Of a stretch of DNA of 64,000 bases, positions 34,961 to 46,500 are shown piece after piece. Location: NCBI RefSeq assembly GCF_030272615.1, contig NC_081414.1, positions 1,135,001-1,199,000 on the forward strand, read 5' to 3'. Below the pieces are notes generated by a model. It had not been told where the DNA came from, ran no database searches, and saw nothing but the letters and a program-made list of their open reading frames with translations. This stretch comes from Cryptomeria japonica. Taxonomy: Eukaryota > Streptophyta > Pinopsida > Cupressales > Cupressaceae. Each line of letters opens with the position of its first letter. Within the stretch, counting starts at the first letter, position 1. The position numbers were made by a program, and so were the translations under genes.

Positions 34961-35513
34961 TGGACATGTGGTGAAATACTTCAGATACATGTGTAGCTAT
35001 CCACCTCACATGGGTAGTTGAGTTACACACCCTCTTTTATCTTGTTGTGCCACCTCTCATAACCACTCTTTTGTCATTTCCTAAGGGGTAGTTGGGTTTC
35101 TCACCCTATTTTGGCTTTATGTGCCACCTCTTATAACTCATTTTTTGTTTTCATGTAAGGAGGTTATGCCATATGTTTTGGGATTTACCAGGTAGGTAAA
35201 AAACTCCCACCTTTTATGGGGTAGTAGGTAAAACCTCCCACTTTTTATGGAGGTGGGAGTTAATGCACCTCTTGGTTGTATATGTAATTATTTTTTTATA
35301 TAATAAGCACTATACTCTCTCACCTTCACAAGTTCAGTGATATCTCGGTGAGATTCTTCTTCAAATTCTCTTTTGTCTCTATTTTTTCTCTCATATCAAA
35401 ATTATCTGCATTCAACTATTTTGATCTTCGTTCATTTGTTGCTTGGGGAGTTGCATGTGATCTACGACCAACATCAAATCCTGTCTCAGTTCTTGCTTCT
35501 CCAGAATCTAACA

Positions 35514-36285
35514 TGAATTTTATCTTTCATGTAATGATCTGAAACTAGTTGTATAAGTTATTTATGTGAACCTACTTCCATTTGCAATTGGTCTCATCAA
35601 TTTTCATTCGGATTTGTAACAGTTATGCCATTTTTGGTACAGGTTGTCCTAAATGACTAATTTTTTCTATAAAAGTAAAGAAATAAATGTATGGTACGGA
35701 TTTGTATGGTAAAATAATGGCCTGAAACCAATGGGAAAAGGTGGAGAAATGGGTCTAGATTGATTTCCTTTTTATCTGATCCAATTTAATTAAGTTTTGA
35801 ATGAGTTATGACATTTTGGTGAGAGCAGATCTGTGATAAAACTAGGGTCTCCAACAAGCATTGAGAAAACTATATATTTGTATTGCATCATCACAAAAGG
35901 ATCGAACTTGGTGAGAGTATTCTTTACATTTGTGCACAAGGCTCCTACAAATTAATTTGTATTAATTGATCATTTGGGAAAGATATGGATGTTTTTGTGT
36001 GTCTTTTCATAGTAAATGTTGTCATGAGGGTTTAACAAAATAATACACTGTTGATCTATTTGATGTAATGATGACTTGTATGCCATCGAAATCCATAGTA
36101 AGAGGCCATGATCAGGCCAATATTGTATTTCCTTTCTGAAGTTTAACATGACATATGTGAAATAGACCAAAGAAGCAATGTATTCAAGTGGTATAATTGG
36201 AATGCACCTTGAATTTATTTAAGTATATCTTGTATGTTGATTGATGTTAGTCCTTCCTCTACATCAGTAGAACCATAAGAGATCT
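35514..36285. other. Spacer without a recognisable gene
   Basis: Right flank of the truncated Copia element. Nothing assignable. Confidence 0.45.
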
Positions 36286-36289
36286 AGCT

Positions 36290-36610
36290 GGCAAGATGGT
36301 GGTGGCTTTTGTAGTTAACCTGGGCATGCAAATCCAACTTTGCAAAGCTAGAAATGGCATATTATGGGTTAACCATTGCCAAGAACAGAGGTTACCAAAA
36401 ATCAGTGTAGAAGGTGACTCTAAAAATGTCATCATGATGGTTCATGGGATCGCCACATCTGGGTGGAGAACTAAGGACCTCATTACCAAATGCCAAAGTG
36501 TCATGTCTACTCTTGGCCATGTCAGACTCAAACATACCCTTAGAGAAGGAAATAAAGTTGTGAATAGGTTGGCAAATCTTTGCCCCTTCTCCAACATGCA
36601 TAAAATCTAG
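36290..36610 (+). pseudogene. RNase H-like domain relic (RVT_3 type)
   Basis: The frame of about 105 codons carries MVVAFVVNLG, KISVEGDSKNVIMMVHG and a C-terminal HTLREGNKVVNRLANLC. This is the layout of the plant RNase H-like domain found at the end of LINE ORF2 and in stand-alone proteins (VEGDS ... REGNxxADxLAN). The aspartate of EGDS is kept. The glutamate usually found in AEARAL appears as K in LCKARNG, and the terminal aspartate has become N (VVNRLAN). The N-terminal strand FDGAS is absent. It is inactive and probably the tail of a LINE or a copied host gene fragment. Confidence 0.65.
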
Positions 36611-36699
36611 ATGGACTAGCACAAGTTTCTAGATGATGTTTGTACCACATTACAAGTAGACACTAATCCCAATTATGCATAAAAATCAAAAGATTGTCT

Positions 36700-38700
36700 T
36701 TTAGATTATCGTCTAGGCCATTATATACTTCAATCATTTATTTTTTTAGAGTGGGTTTTTTAAAGTGGGTGAGAACATCATTTCCCCTAAAACCACCTAT
36801 AGTTTGCATTTCTCCAATCCTGATTTTCCAAGTCCTCTATCAGTCACTATTTTTGGTTTCACTATGGAAGGATTAACCATGAGAGGCAACCTCATTCATA
36901 CTGAACTAGACAATTGTGACAAATTTAAGCAAAATGAAGTCCTCTATAAGAAGTTCGTGAGAGGTAATCCAGTGTCTTACATCAAGGGAATGAAGGGTTT
37001 AAACCTACCCTCTCAGAACAATTTGCATAGTCATAGAATGAGGGTGAAGTCAAAATTGGTGGTGTGGTTTTTACTCTTTTTATAGATTCCATTGTGACCA
37101 TGACTAGTATTATTTTGGAAGGTGTGACATTCCCTAAGAAACCTAAAGGGGACTACAAGGCTGATATTGCAATATTTCTCAAGCCTCGAGAGAAGGTGGC
37201 TCATCTCTAAAGTGGGTTCAATAGAGAATACCTACCAAGTATTTGAAAGGGGGATACCTTGCTCCTCATGAAGTACATTACTCTAGACAGGAGGTTTAAA
37301 CGATTTCAATCTCAGATTTTTCCAATGCTCAACCACCTTAGGTATGGAGTGAAGATGACATGTCCTTACTAGATTTTCTCATCCACTTCTCAATTGGTTG
37401 TTGTTGCTAAAGACAAAAATGTTATTTCCCTTCAGTAGAAGCTTATATTGATATTGTATGATTTCCATCTGGCCTTGTCTCCTACTTGTGGGCCTTCCAT
37501 AAACACCGATGGCCCTCCCTCCAATCCCACCCTAATTATTGAGCTATCAGAAAACCCAACCTATAAGGGTACTCATAGTACTACCCCCTACAACAAGGTG
37601 TTCCTATCTATATTAACCCTAAACAGTCTACTAAAAATAATTTAACTTGGCCCAACCCCTTGAAGTCTATGTGTCATATGTGTCAGAGTTTGAGGCCCCT
37701 AGTTCTAAGTAAATTGTGTCATCTAGGTCCACTAATGTTGAAAGTACCCCTGATGACCCTAAAGATAATTTGATCACCCCTTCTACACCATCGTTGGGTT
37801 CCCCTCCCCCTATCAATTCCCCAAAATAATGGGACTTACCTATGCTTGCCAATAAGTTGAATGAGCTTTGTGATGGGTACAACAAATAGGGAGTCATTAT
37901 CCATTAGCTTCTTTCTCAACTCAATGTGGTTAATAAGAAGATCAATAGGTTGGAGGCTCTTACCGAGGTGGACACCAAAGCATCAAGTTGGGGGATGGAT
38001 GAAAAAGACCAGAGTTTGGGTGGCAGCTAATGATTTGGTGGATAGGTTGGAAAAGTGGGAAGGTATGGAAGAGGAAATCAAGGAGCTCACTATGAAGAAG
38101 AATTAGAAGGAGGATGGATGTGATATGGCCAAATTCATTGAGGAGATACAGGGCAACCAAATGACCCTCAAAAGGAACTTGGAGGATATGATGATTCTCA
38201 ATGAGGAAATGGTCAGGAAGAATTTGGCCTCTCTTTAGGTGATGCGGGAGGAATTTAATAGAATACAAGAGAAAAGGAGACATCACATTGATTTTTCTTC
38301 AGCCTTTGTGATGGAGTAGATTGTTTCAAGGGTGAAGGCTACCCCAAATTCCTTTGTTGTGTCTTTCGAAAAAGGTTCTAATAAGAAGTTGTCTTTCTTA
38401 GAGAAGGTGAAATTTTTGAGCCAGGACTGGCAAAGTGATAAAACCTCCACTAAGTAGGCCATCAGTTTGTGCCTTCAATGGGTGGTGAGGGTTTCTTTTG
38501 GTCTCTATTTGTATTTTTCTTTAGTTCTTAGTCTATTTTTATGTTCTAGTTAGTTTTTATAGTCAGTTACTTTTTCTTCCTTTTTTACATGTGGTTTTTC
38601 AATTAGGTGCTCTCACTGCTTACGAGACCCCCAACTTTCTTCACTCATGTAGTTATGTAATGGTTTCGGCCTCTTCCATTTTTATCTAATCAAAAAAATC
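36700..38700 (+). pseudogene. Decayed unidentified ORF region ending in a poly(A)-like run
   Basis: Composition is coding-like throughout and long stretches can be read in shifting frames. A conserved-looking block contains FTMEGLTMRGNLIHTELDNC and KFVRGNPVSYIKGMKGLNLP (36840-37010). Another block is GVTFPKKPKGDYKADIAIFL (about 37120-37180). A Pro/Ser-rich part follows, then a coiled-coil part with RLEKWEGMEEEIKELTMKKN, KFIEEIQGNQMTLKRNLEDM and REEFNRIQEK (38040-38280). Stops are numerous. The end TTTTTATCTAATCAAAAAAATC near 38680-38697 resembles the 3' end of a LINE. I do not know the family. It may belong with the RNase H-like scrap just upstream. Confidence 0.4.
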
Positions 38701-39708
38701 ACAATGTTAATAATTCAAAGTGTTTCTAATTCATATTTATGGATCAAGTCATTGTAACTCAAATATTAAACACCTAATATAGCTACAACAACAATGCATA
38801 TGGTATTATCTCTATAAATTCGTCATGTCCCTTTTTCCAAAACTAACACTTATTACAAATAGTAAAGTTTTACTATCCAAAAATAGTAAGTTGGAGTCAT
38901 GGTACAACTTTGAAAAAATGATGTTAATTTAATATCTAATATGTTCTGGTGCAACTTTTTATATTATGAACAAACAAATATTTTGATAGGTGAATATGAG
39001 ATTATAGCCTATTCTTTCACCAAGTGAGGCCACAATAGGGGGATCTCATCCCTATCATGAATGCATAGAACTATCCATACCTATGAGCATGATAGCCTAG
39101 TAGAGGCACAAATCCCATGAGCACACTAGCCCAGTGAGGGAGTGGACCATGGGCATGAATGCCATAAGCATCAACACTATGATTCACAATCCACAAGAAC
39201 ATTAAATCAATGAAGGCAAAAGCCTTTGAACACAATGGGCCAAAAAGGGTTTGAAAATTGATGAAAACATCAACAATACCACTAAAACTGTTACACTATG
39301 GGATGAACCCTGAACAAATAAATATTAAATTAAATAAAGAGTTACATATTAAATTGCTCATTTTGGTGTTGATGAAATTTTTGGAATCTTTTTAACAGTT
39401 GTTGGAACATAGAATTGTGTAATTGATATGTATTTTGTAACTGATGGATTTGATTGGCAATAACAGTTTTGTCAAGGGTTTTTTTTGGAAAATAATTGAT
39501 GATGTCTAAGGGGTTGAGATTAATTGGTTGAAGCATTGATCTCCCATGGAGACCCATGTTCAAATCTCAAAGGGACATCTAATTGAAATACTAAGTTGAC
39601 TCTTGGTCTTCCATAGTTGTCTTCTAGTGTAGAGGTGGCTTCTAAATAAGTGTATTTGCATGTTGTGGCCATTGGTCTTTCATAGGTGTTTTCTAGTATG
39701 GTTAAAGT
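38701..39708. other. AT-rich spacer
   Basis: No recognisable gene. It forms the left flank of the pol-less LTR array; the last five bases (AAAGT) would be the target duplication if the far side were intact. Confidence 0.5.
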
Positions 39709-40900
39709 TGTTAGGTCCAACAAGGAAAGCTAATGTACTGAGAGGGGAGGGGTGAATCAGTGCTGCAAAACTTTTCTTCAAAAACAATCATACTGATAAA
39801 CATAAACTATGTATAATTGATCTCATAATATATAATGCTAAAACATAATCATAGAAATAACATCCATACACATTTCACTCCATAACACAAAGATTTTGGT
39901 TACGCAGAAACTCTTGGTTAGAGAGAAAAATTGCAGTGGGGATGGCACCCACAACTTCACTACTGCAATAATAAAGGTTGCTCGGTTAGAGCTACATGTT
40001 TAGCTATTTCTGATAGCTTACCTTGTTAGGAGTATCAAGATCTTTAGATCTACCTTGCTAAAGGATTTTACAAACACTTTTACAAAATGTTGTACCTAGT
40101 TAAAGACTTTACAATTTATAGACTTTTTTAGAGTCTTTTACCCTGTTAAAGGTTTCTATTACAACTCAAATAATTCAATCAAAACCCTTACAAAATATCT
40201 ACAACTTTACATCTGAAATGTTATAGCATACTCTATGTGCTGAATATGAAATTACCATGCTCATAGCATACCTCAGTAATTGATAGATCAACTCGGTGAC
40301 CTCTTCTGTGTACTTTGTCCCTTAAGCTGTTTTCAGAAAAACCTTCTCGATGACCTTTGAATATCTTTGTTCAATCATCACATCTTAACTTCTCTCAAGA
40401 TTTTCATTTTCAACTCATCATCTTCCCTCTATATGTTAGATACTCAAATCACTCTGTATATATAGATCTCTGAGGTGGTGATCTTGTTCATACATCGATC
40501 ATACAAACATATTTTATCGAATGAATAAACATAGAAATTATTTCATTGGATAAACTTCCTCAAAATCATACAAAATCTTTAAGTGCAATTCGCTATGTAA
40601 TAACGGTTCCCTGTTCTCGAATCTTGTAACACGTTTACCACATATGTGTCTAGATTCATTGAATCTGGTAACATGTTTCCACTTAGTTTAGATTAACTCG
40701 GTATACCTTCTTTGCTACTTGGTAGACATAAGAAATTTACTTGGTAGGTAACTCGGTATTTCTCATCTCGGTGACTAGCCTTTCTTCTGTAACTGACACC
40801 CTTAGTACTTACCGACTAAATATTTCGGCAGTATTAACCGACTAGAATATATAGGATGACTTTGTACATAAAACTAATGACAACTTAGTAAATAGTAACA
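39709..40900 (-). repeat. 3' LTR of the pol-less element
   Basis: 1192 bp. It is a close match to 46501-47691, with several mismatches per 200 bp in the part I compared. On the minus strand it starts TGTTACTATTTACTAAG and ends TTCACCCCTCCCCTCTCAG...TTGGACCTAACA. It includes a run of CCTTTA/AGCAAGGT-like motifs (plus-strand 40015-40155). Confidence 0.92.
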
Positions 40901-40912
40901 ATCTCCCCTTTT
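40901..40912 (-). promoter_or_regulatory. Polypurine tract of the full unit
   Basis: AAAAGGGGAGAT on the minus strand, immediately before the LTR start TGTTACTA. The identical tract is at 47692-47703 in the second unit. Confidence 0.85.
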
Positions 40913-41196
40913 GACATTAGTTTGGTATGTTTGACAAAACTCCTTTCAAAGTCATAACACAAAATCTATATACTTACAAAATTTGACTGAAATGACAGTA
41001 TATACATTTGTTCAAATACATACTTCAAATACATGCTCCCCTTAACAATATGTTATACAAAACTTAATTTGCATGCTCCTGATGTTCCATGCTCCCCCTG
41101 TCAGTGACATTTGTACACTCGGTAGATAGTATAAACTCTATACACTCAGATACTCTGTATACTCAGTACACTCCCTCTTTTTGACAAACATCAAAA
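40913..41196 (-). other. 3' untranslated interior of the pol-less element
   Basis: Between the end of the long ORF and the polypurine tract. It contains further G-rich tracts on the sense strand (AAAAAGAGGGAGTG near 41170, AGGGGGAGCATG near 41095, AAGGGGAGCATG near 41035). Confidence 0.6.
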
Positions 41197-44100
41197 CTAG
41201 TTACCATTAGGTGGGGGCAACTGGTCAAAAATAGATTTATACTTAGTACGAGTGTCTTTGAGAGCATTAGTCAGGGCACCCTTGACATTGTCCATTAAGA
41301 AATTCTGAGTTGTAATATCAGCTAACAATGAAATCAAACCATCTAAAGTGCTTCCCTCTGCTTGTGTGGACAGTTGGGTAGCTCGGTTGATCTGCTCTTG
41401 TACTGATGACAGATGGGGAATCAATAATGTCTGAAGAGTCATAATATCCATCTTTATTTTGTGCTCTTCATTTTGAAGTTCTAACTGCTAAGCCATAAGA
41501 GTTTGTAGCTTTGTATAAAAATTCTGAATAGAATTTGGCTCAGTAGTCAGTTTATTTGAGAGATCGGTAATCTCTTTTTCAATGACTTCAGTCTTATGCT
41601 TGATATCTTTAATAAAGAATGAAAATGTACATAACTTATGGAATAAATAAATAAGTGCTTGAGTTGAGGAGACAACTCAGCAATGAATCCAACAAGCTTG
41701 ACTTTACCTATAGCAATTGCTTTCTGCACTTCCTCAATCATCTTGGCAGTTAGCTCTTTTTCTTTTAATTTGCTAAGGTAGTTTGATGCCTCTACTCCTG
41801 ATGTTTCCAATTGAGTGAGTAGTTCATCTAGTTGCATATGGATGGAAGCATCTTTACTTACGGTAGCTTCAGGTAGCATGTCTATCAATAATGCTTTAAC
41901 CTTCTGAAGTACTCAGATCTTCTTCTGAGTAGCTATCTATTTTTCCTGTTCTGCTTTGGCTTTACAAAGCTCACCGAATTCAATAAGTGCTTGCCCTTTT
42001 AGTTTTGAAATGTCAACATTCGGCAGTACAATAGGCTTTGACAGATCTATCTTGAAACTGTGCTTCTTTGCTTTCTTCTCCTTTGATGATGATGCCTTCA
42101 CCGGTTGAATGAGTACAATGGCTTTGGAGGCCTTATCTTCCTCGATATGTTTCTCGGTGGGAGCAACACTTTTCTCAGTTTTTGAAGCCTCTGTTGTATC
42201 GTTCGACTTTTCCTTGCTTGGGGTCTCAGTGGCAACAATTTTAGTGCTTGCAGGAGCTTGAGAAGTTTGCTCGCCTATGGCCTAAGAGGTAGATTCACCT
42301 TGTGTAGCCTTTTGATCCTCTTTGCCTGGTTTGGTGTCCTGAGGTTTTTTAGTTGTCACTTGTGAGTTACTGGAGGATAGGACTTAACTTGTTCCAAGAC
42401 TGATTCACTTGATACCAGTTTGGCATTGGCATTTCCTTCTATCATTTCTTCTTCTTGTGCCTTAGTGTCCATGACATCCTCATCTAGTTGAATAGTTGAA
42501 GCAGGATCTTGCTCGGTGATGTCAACTATTTCCACTTCACTTTGAGTCTCTTCAGTCTAAATTCTGAAAATTTCTTGCCATTTTTCTTTGGTTTCCTTTT
42601 CTACTTCAAGATAAAGTCCATTCATCATTTTCAAGGCCCTTTGCTTTACTTGAAAATTTGTCTGGTAGTTTTTCAAATGATTTCTTATATCATCTACCGA
42701 CATGTCTGGAAAGAGATGTACCAAAACTCTTTCTCTTATCTGTTTCTCCGAGTCCATAGCATATTTCCATCTATTGTCAATTTGAGAGTAATTTGCTTTT
42801 GGAAGAAAATCAGTTACTTCCAATGGAACTACTCAGAATTTGAGAAGTGTACACACTACTGACTCTTCTATTTGCCTTTTCTCTTCTTCTATTTGGGAGT
42901 CATATTTTACATACCTGAATGACCCAAATCCTCTATATTGTTTCAAGTTTGCACAAAAATTGTCAACACTATGTACATCTTCCTTTGTGCTTTTAACAAT
43001 CTGAAATTTATTTGCATCTTCAGATTTTGTGTCACTTGACTCCTTATTCAAAATGAGTCTCCTAGTCGACTTTCTATAAGTCTTTGTAACCTTAGGCAAT
43101 TCAACATTTTTCTGCCTCTTACTGGGTGACACTGCAGATGATCTAGTGTTAGGTCGCTTAACTTGTGGATTTGGTGATGCCTTAGTTGTATCCTGTTTCT
43201 TTCTTTTCAAAATTTTGCCCTTTGGCAACTCGGTGCTCAGTGTAATTGTTGTTTCTTGAGCTTCAGATTCTTCCTCAATTGAAAGTTGATCATCTTTCCT
43301 ACCTATTGGCTTAGTAGGTGTGGAGGTAGAACCTTCTCCAAATTTCTCAGTTAAATCTTTGATCATTTTAGTGGCTTTTCTGGTAGCCTTAGGTACTACT
43401 ATGCTCATTTTTACCTTCTCTTTTACCTCTTCATAGGTACCATACCTAATCTCGGTCATATGCCTTGGAAGTGCCAGAAAGGAATCTATCTGTTGTTGAT
43501 TAATATCAAAATCAATCTCATAACCCATAGGCGATAAAGATTGAGTTCTAGGTTCTACTGCATCGACATAACAGTAGTCGGTGTCCACTTCAAAACATAT
43601 AGTATCCTTATATTTTTCTACTATCTGAGGTGGGATCCTGTACCTTTTATGCATCCTTTCCTAAAATTTGTTAAAGTAATCATCCATTATCTCATTGAAA
43701 TTATCACCTAGCTGATTGATAAAATCATTTATCTGATGGGTGATTGGTCGGTGTAATTCCAAACAATGTTACTGAGTGAAGGAAAGAACTTCTGAAAATA
43801 GAAGAACATACACACTAAGAGTGACCCAAACTTTAGTGTGTTAGCAGTGTTATTCTTCTTAGGTTTCCTTATTGTGTTGAGATTTTCAAAGAGATTCTTC
43901 AACAATACTTCACATAAATCAATTTTCATACCCTTTTTCACAATTTTATAGGCCAAATCCACAGCTACACATGGTACACTGTTTTCTCTTGCCGACTAGA
44001 AGAAACAATAACCAATGACTCTAATTGCAAACTTTAGTTCTGCATCTGTTACATTATTCAACTTAAGACCTCTGCAATCAAACTCAACTCCAGTTAAAGT

Positions 44101-44568
44101 TATCAATTCCTTCTGTGAAATCATCTTTTGTGCTCGGGCATGGTCGTATATAGGGTATCCGGTTATTATGTGAACAATCTCCTTAGTGATCTTGAACGGT
44201 TGATCCTCTAACCACATAAAGTCATCATGCACTCTTCTCAAGACAAATTTGACCCATTGAGGTTTGAAAACTTGAGGATAGGTTAGGGCTTCGGTCAACC
44301 CATTAACTTTTATATGCTCAAACTTACTATCTAGGATTCCATCGGTGCATAATTCATCATACATGTCCTTAATTTCGGTATGACCTAGCTCTTCAACACG
44401 GCACTTAGTATAAAATTTGACATCTTCAACCAATAGAACCCTATTCGAAATAAGTGAAAATGTAGTTTTCTCATCGGGTTCAGATGCCACTTTGGGAGGT
44501 AAGGAATACTTTAGTGAGGGCTTCTCAATAGTCTCAACTACAACAGGTTTCTGCATCTTGGGAGCCAT
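41197..44568 (-). pseudogene. Long unidentified ORF of the pol-less element
   Basis: Reads from ATG 44568 (MAPKMQKPVVVETIEK) to TAG after PPPNGN at 41197, through one in-frame TAG near 43995 and several frameshifts. The N-terminal 280 residues look globular and include FKPQWVKFVLRRVHDDFMWL, FKITKEIVHIITGYPIYD and a hydrophobic LLVCMFFYFQKFFPSL segment. A lysine-, serine- and threonine-rich, probably disordered and basic region follows (GKILKRKKQD, SPSKRQKNVELPK). The C-terminal part is acidic then coiled-coil (LDELLTQLETSGVEAS, LKEKELTAKMIEEVQKAIA). It lacks catalytic motifs of any known retroelement enzyme. The position, 3' of gag, is where some plant Copia elements carry an extra or envelope-like ORF, but no signal peptide or clear membrane anchor is seen. 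Family unknown to me. Confidence 0.7.
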
Positions 44569-45157
44569 TTCAAACTTGGATTTCTACTAACAAAATAGCT
44601 TAGGGTTCCAACTAACCAGAAAAGGCTTTCGACTTAGTAAATATAATGCAAATATTCTCAAATGTTATTGACTGGTTAACTTGCTTGAAAATGCATTTAA
44701 GATTATGTGTAAATACCTTGAATTTGCTCTAGAAATGTTTGATCAGCTTTGATTCGCTTAACTCTGCTTTTTGAAAACTGGTAATGTAAAATGACCGCAC
44801 AAAGAACTTTAATACACCCTTTACCTTATCGAGTTTCATGCAGTTAGGTAAGATAAGCATTAAATGCACTCAGTTCCACTAAACCGACTAACTTTCTTAT
44901 ATGCTTTTACCGACTAGATAGGTTAATGCATATACCGACTTCTTTGGTACTTCAAATAGACTAGATAGAAAAAAAATATTATTGCATCTTAGTTATGCAG
45001 ATTTTGGAATTATGTTCATGATTAAAATAGTAACTGTTAAGATCTAACCTTGTGAAAATACAGTCCCTTCATACCTTTATTGATTAATTAGAAGTAGCTG
45101 CACCTAACTTGGTAGGTAAGGTGCTTTCTTCATTATTTGACCCATTTTCCTTCTTTT
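44569..45157 (-). other. Non-coding spacer between the two ORFs of the pol-less element
   Basis: This is where pol would be expected in a Copia element; only about 590 bp remain, with no RT or integrase motif. It contains repeated CCGACTA/TAGTCGGT motifs (plus strand 44880-44950) that also occur in the LTRs. Confidence 0.7.
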
Positions 45158-46438
45158 CTAGATTTTCTGCAATTTGATTCTTATCTCTTCAATATCTCCT
45201 CTGGGTTGATCTCTGCAATCTTTAGCCAAGTGTCCAACTTTATGACAATGAAACCATGCCATTCCAGGATTTCTCCATGATCTCCGGTTGTTCATTCCAA
45301 ACCTTGTCATATAGTTTGCACTTATATGTCCATACCTTCCACAATATTCACACCATATCCTTGTATTGTAATCCCATGGTACTGCAGTATATTGACGATT
45401 GAGATCTGTGTGAGTTCAGTAGCTTCTATCACTTGCTCAGTGTGGAGACCACATATAGTTTTTCTGCTTAAACCAACACTTCTCGGTACTGTGTCCATAT
45501 GTATTGCAGTTTTTGCAAAACCCCTTGAATTTTTCCTTTTGATGATTGCTAACAGACTTTGTCCTACATTGATTATATGTGTGACCATATTTTTTGCAAT
45601 TGTAACAATAACTATCAGACCTAGTGACATTCTGTTGCTTACCTTTTTTGATTTGGCACATGTTGGCAGTATGTCCTTGTTTTCCATAGTAATTGCAAAT
45701 AGGCTTCTTATCTTTCAACTTATCTTTGTTTCTAGCTTTCTTTGATGATTCTCCTTTCTTGGTGGTGTTATTTCTTTTCTCGGTAGAGTTGTTTCTTTTG
45801 TAACTGAGTTCGGTAGATTTGTTGGGTGATCTTATGTTTAGTTTCTCATCCAACATTCTCGATGCTTCATAACTTTTCTTCAGTGTTTCTTTTGACTTCT
45901 TTTCTGCTTCAAGTTCATCGGACAATCTTGATAATTCAAGTTTCAATGCTTGATTCTCATTTTCTTTTAGATTTGCTTCATGATATGTATAACCCAATTG
46001 ATCAAACAAATTATGTTGAATTTCAGTCATCCTTGATATTTCATCAATCTTTTCAGACACCAATGCTTCTAGTTGTTGTTTTTCTCTTTCTAAATCTCTT
46101 GTGTTATCTTCAGCTATTCTCAATGCATCAAGATTTTTAGTCATCTGTGTGCTGAAATACTCGTGTTCCCTTCTCATTGCTTTTAGTTGATCATTTAGTG
46201 CTTTGTTCTTTTCTTTCAATTCTACAATCATTCCTTCAGACTCTTCTGATATGTTGTTTTCAGATGATGTCTCAATTTGTTCCACCAACTCTTGTGAGTC
46301 CTGTAAATCATTAGACAATCTTCTTCTGACTTTCAGTGATGTTTGCATTTGTCTCTACATGTCTGCAATCACTTGATTAGCATGATCCAATTCTTCTTGG
46401 AGATTCACAATTCTGCATGATTGTTTATAGCCTTCCAT
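45158..46438 (-). pseudogene. Gag-like protein with coiled coil and five zinc knuckles
   Basis: The ORF starts at ATG 46438 (MEGYKQSCRIVNLQ), about 50 bp after the primer-binding site, and stays in one frame for 426 codons to TAG 45158. It is disabled by TAG at 46355-46357, TGA at 45437-45439 and a TGA about 18 bp later. Residues 30-200 are a long coiled coil (LKEKNKALNDQLKAMRRE, LEREKQQLEALVSEKIDE). A basic linker leads to five CCHC-type knuckles at about 248-261, 278-291, 308-321, 363-376 and 395-408. The second (CYNCKKYGHTYNQC) and third (CKNCNTYGHSTEKC) are intact; the others have lost one cysteine each (for example CNYYGKQGH). Knuckles bind element RNA in nucleocapsid. Most plant Copia gags have one or two, so five in tandem is unusual. 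Confidence 0.85.
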
Positions 46439-46485
46439 TGATAGGATCTTTCTCTTTAGGTTGTAAAACCCTTTTCCAAGAGTAG

Positions 46486-46500
46486 AGCTTTGATACCAAT
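46486..46500 (-). promoter_or_regulatory. Primer-binding site of the pol-less element
   Basis: ATTGGTATCAAAGCT on the minus strand directly follows the LTR end CCTAACA. It is close to ATTGGTATCAGAGC, complementary to initiator methionine tRNA, and proves that the LTR at 46501-47691 is the 5' LTR of the full unit. Confidence 0.88.

Larger units (their letters stand above)
33350..35513 (+). repeat. 3' LTR of the truncated Copia element, split by another LTR
   Basis: Starts TGTTAGTGTAGG after the polypurine tract and ends AGAATCTAACA, giving perfect 6-bp inverted termini (TGTTAG/CTAACA). After removing the inserted LTR the length is about 0.67 kb. The right arm contains two diverged repeats of a GGTAGTTGGGTTTCTCACCC / GTGCCACCTCTTATAAC block and a TTGTATATGTAATTA...TATAATAAGCACTATACTCTCTCACC stretch that looks like the TATA and leader part. 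The flank after the end begins TGAAT. The matching 5' flank is gone, so no target duplication can be checked. Confidence 0.78.

Noticed and set aside
45326..45745. 139-codon plus-strand frame, hydrophobic
   Set aside because: Antisense of the zinc-knuckle region: the cysteine, lysine and histidine codons of the gag-like protein read backwards.
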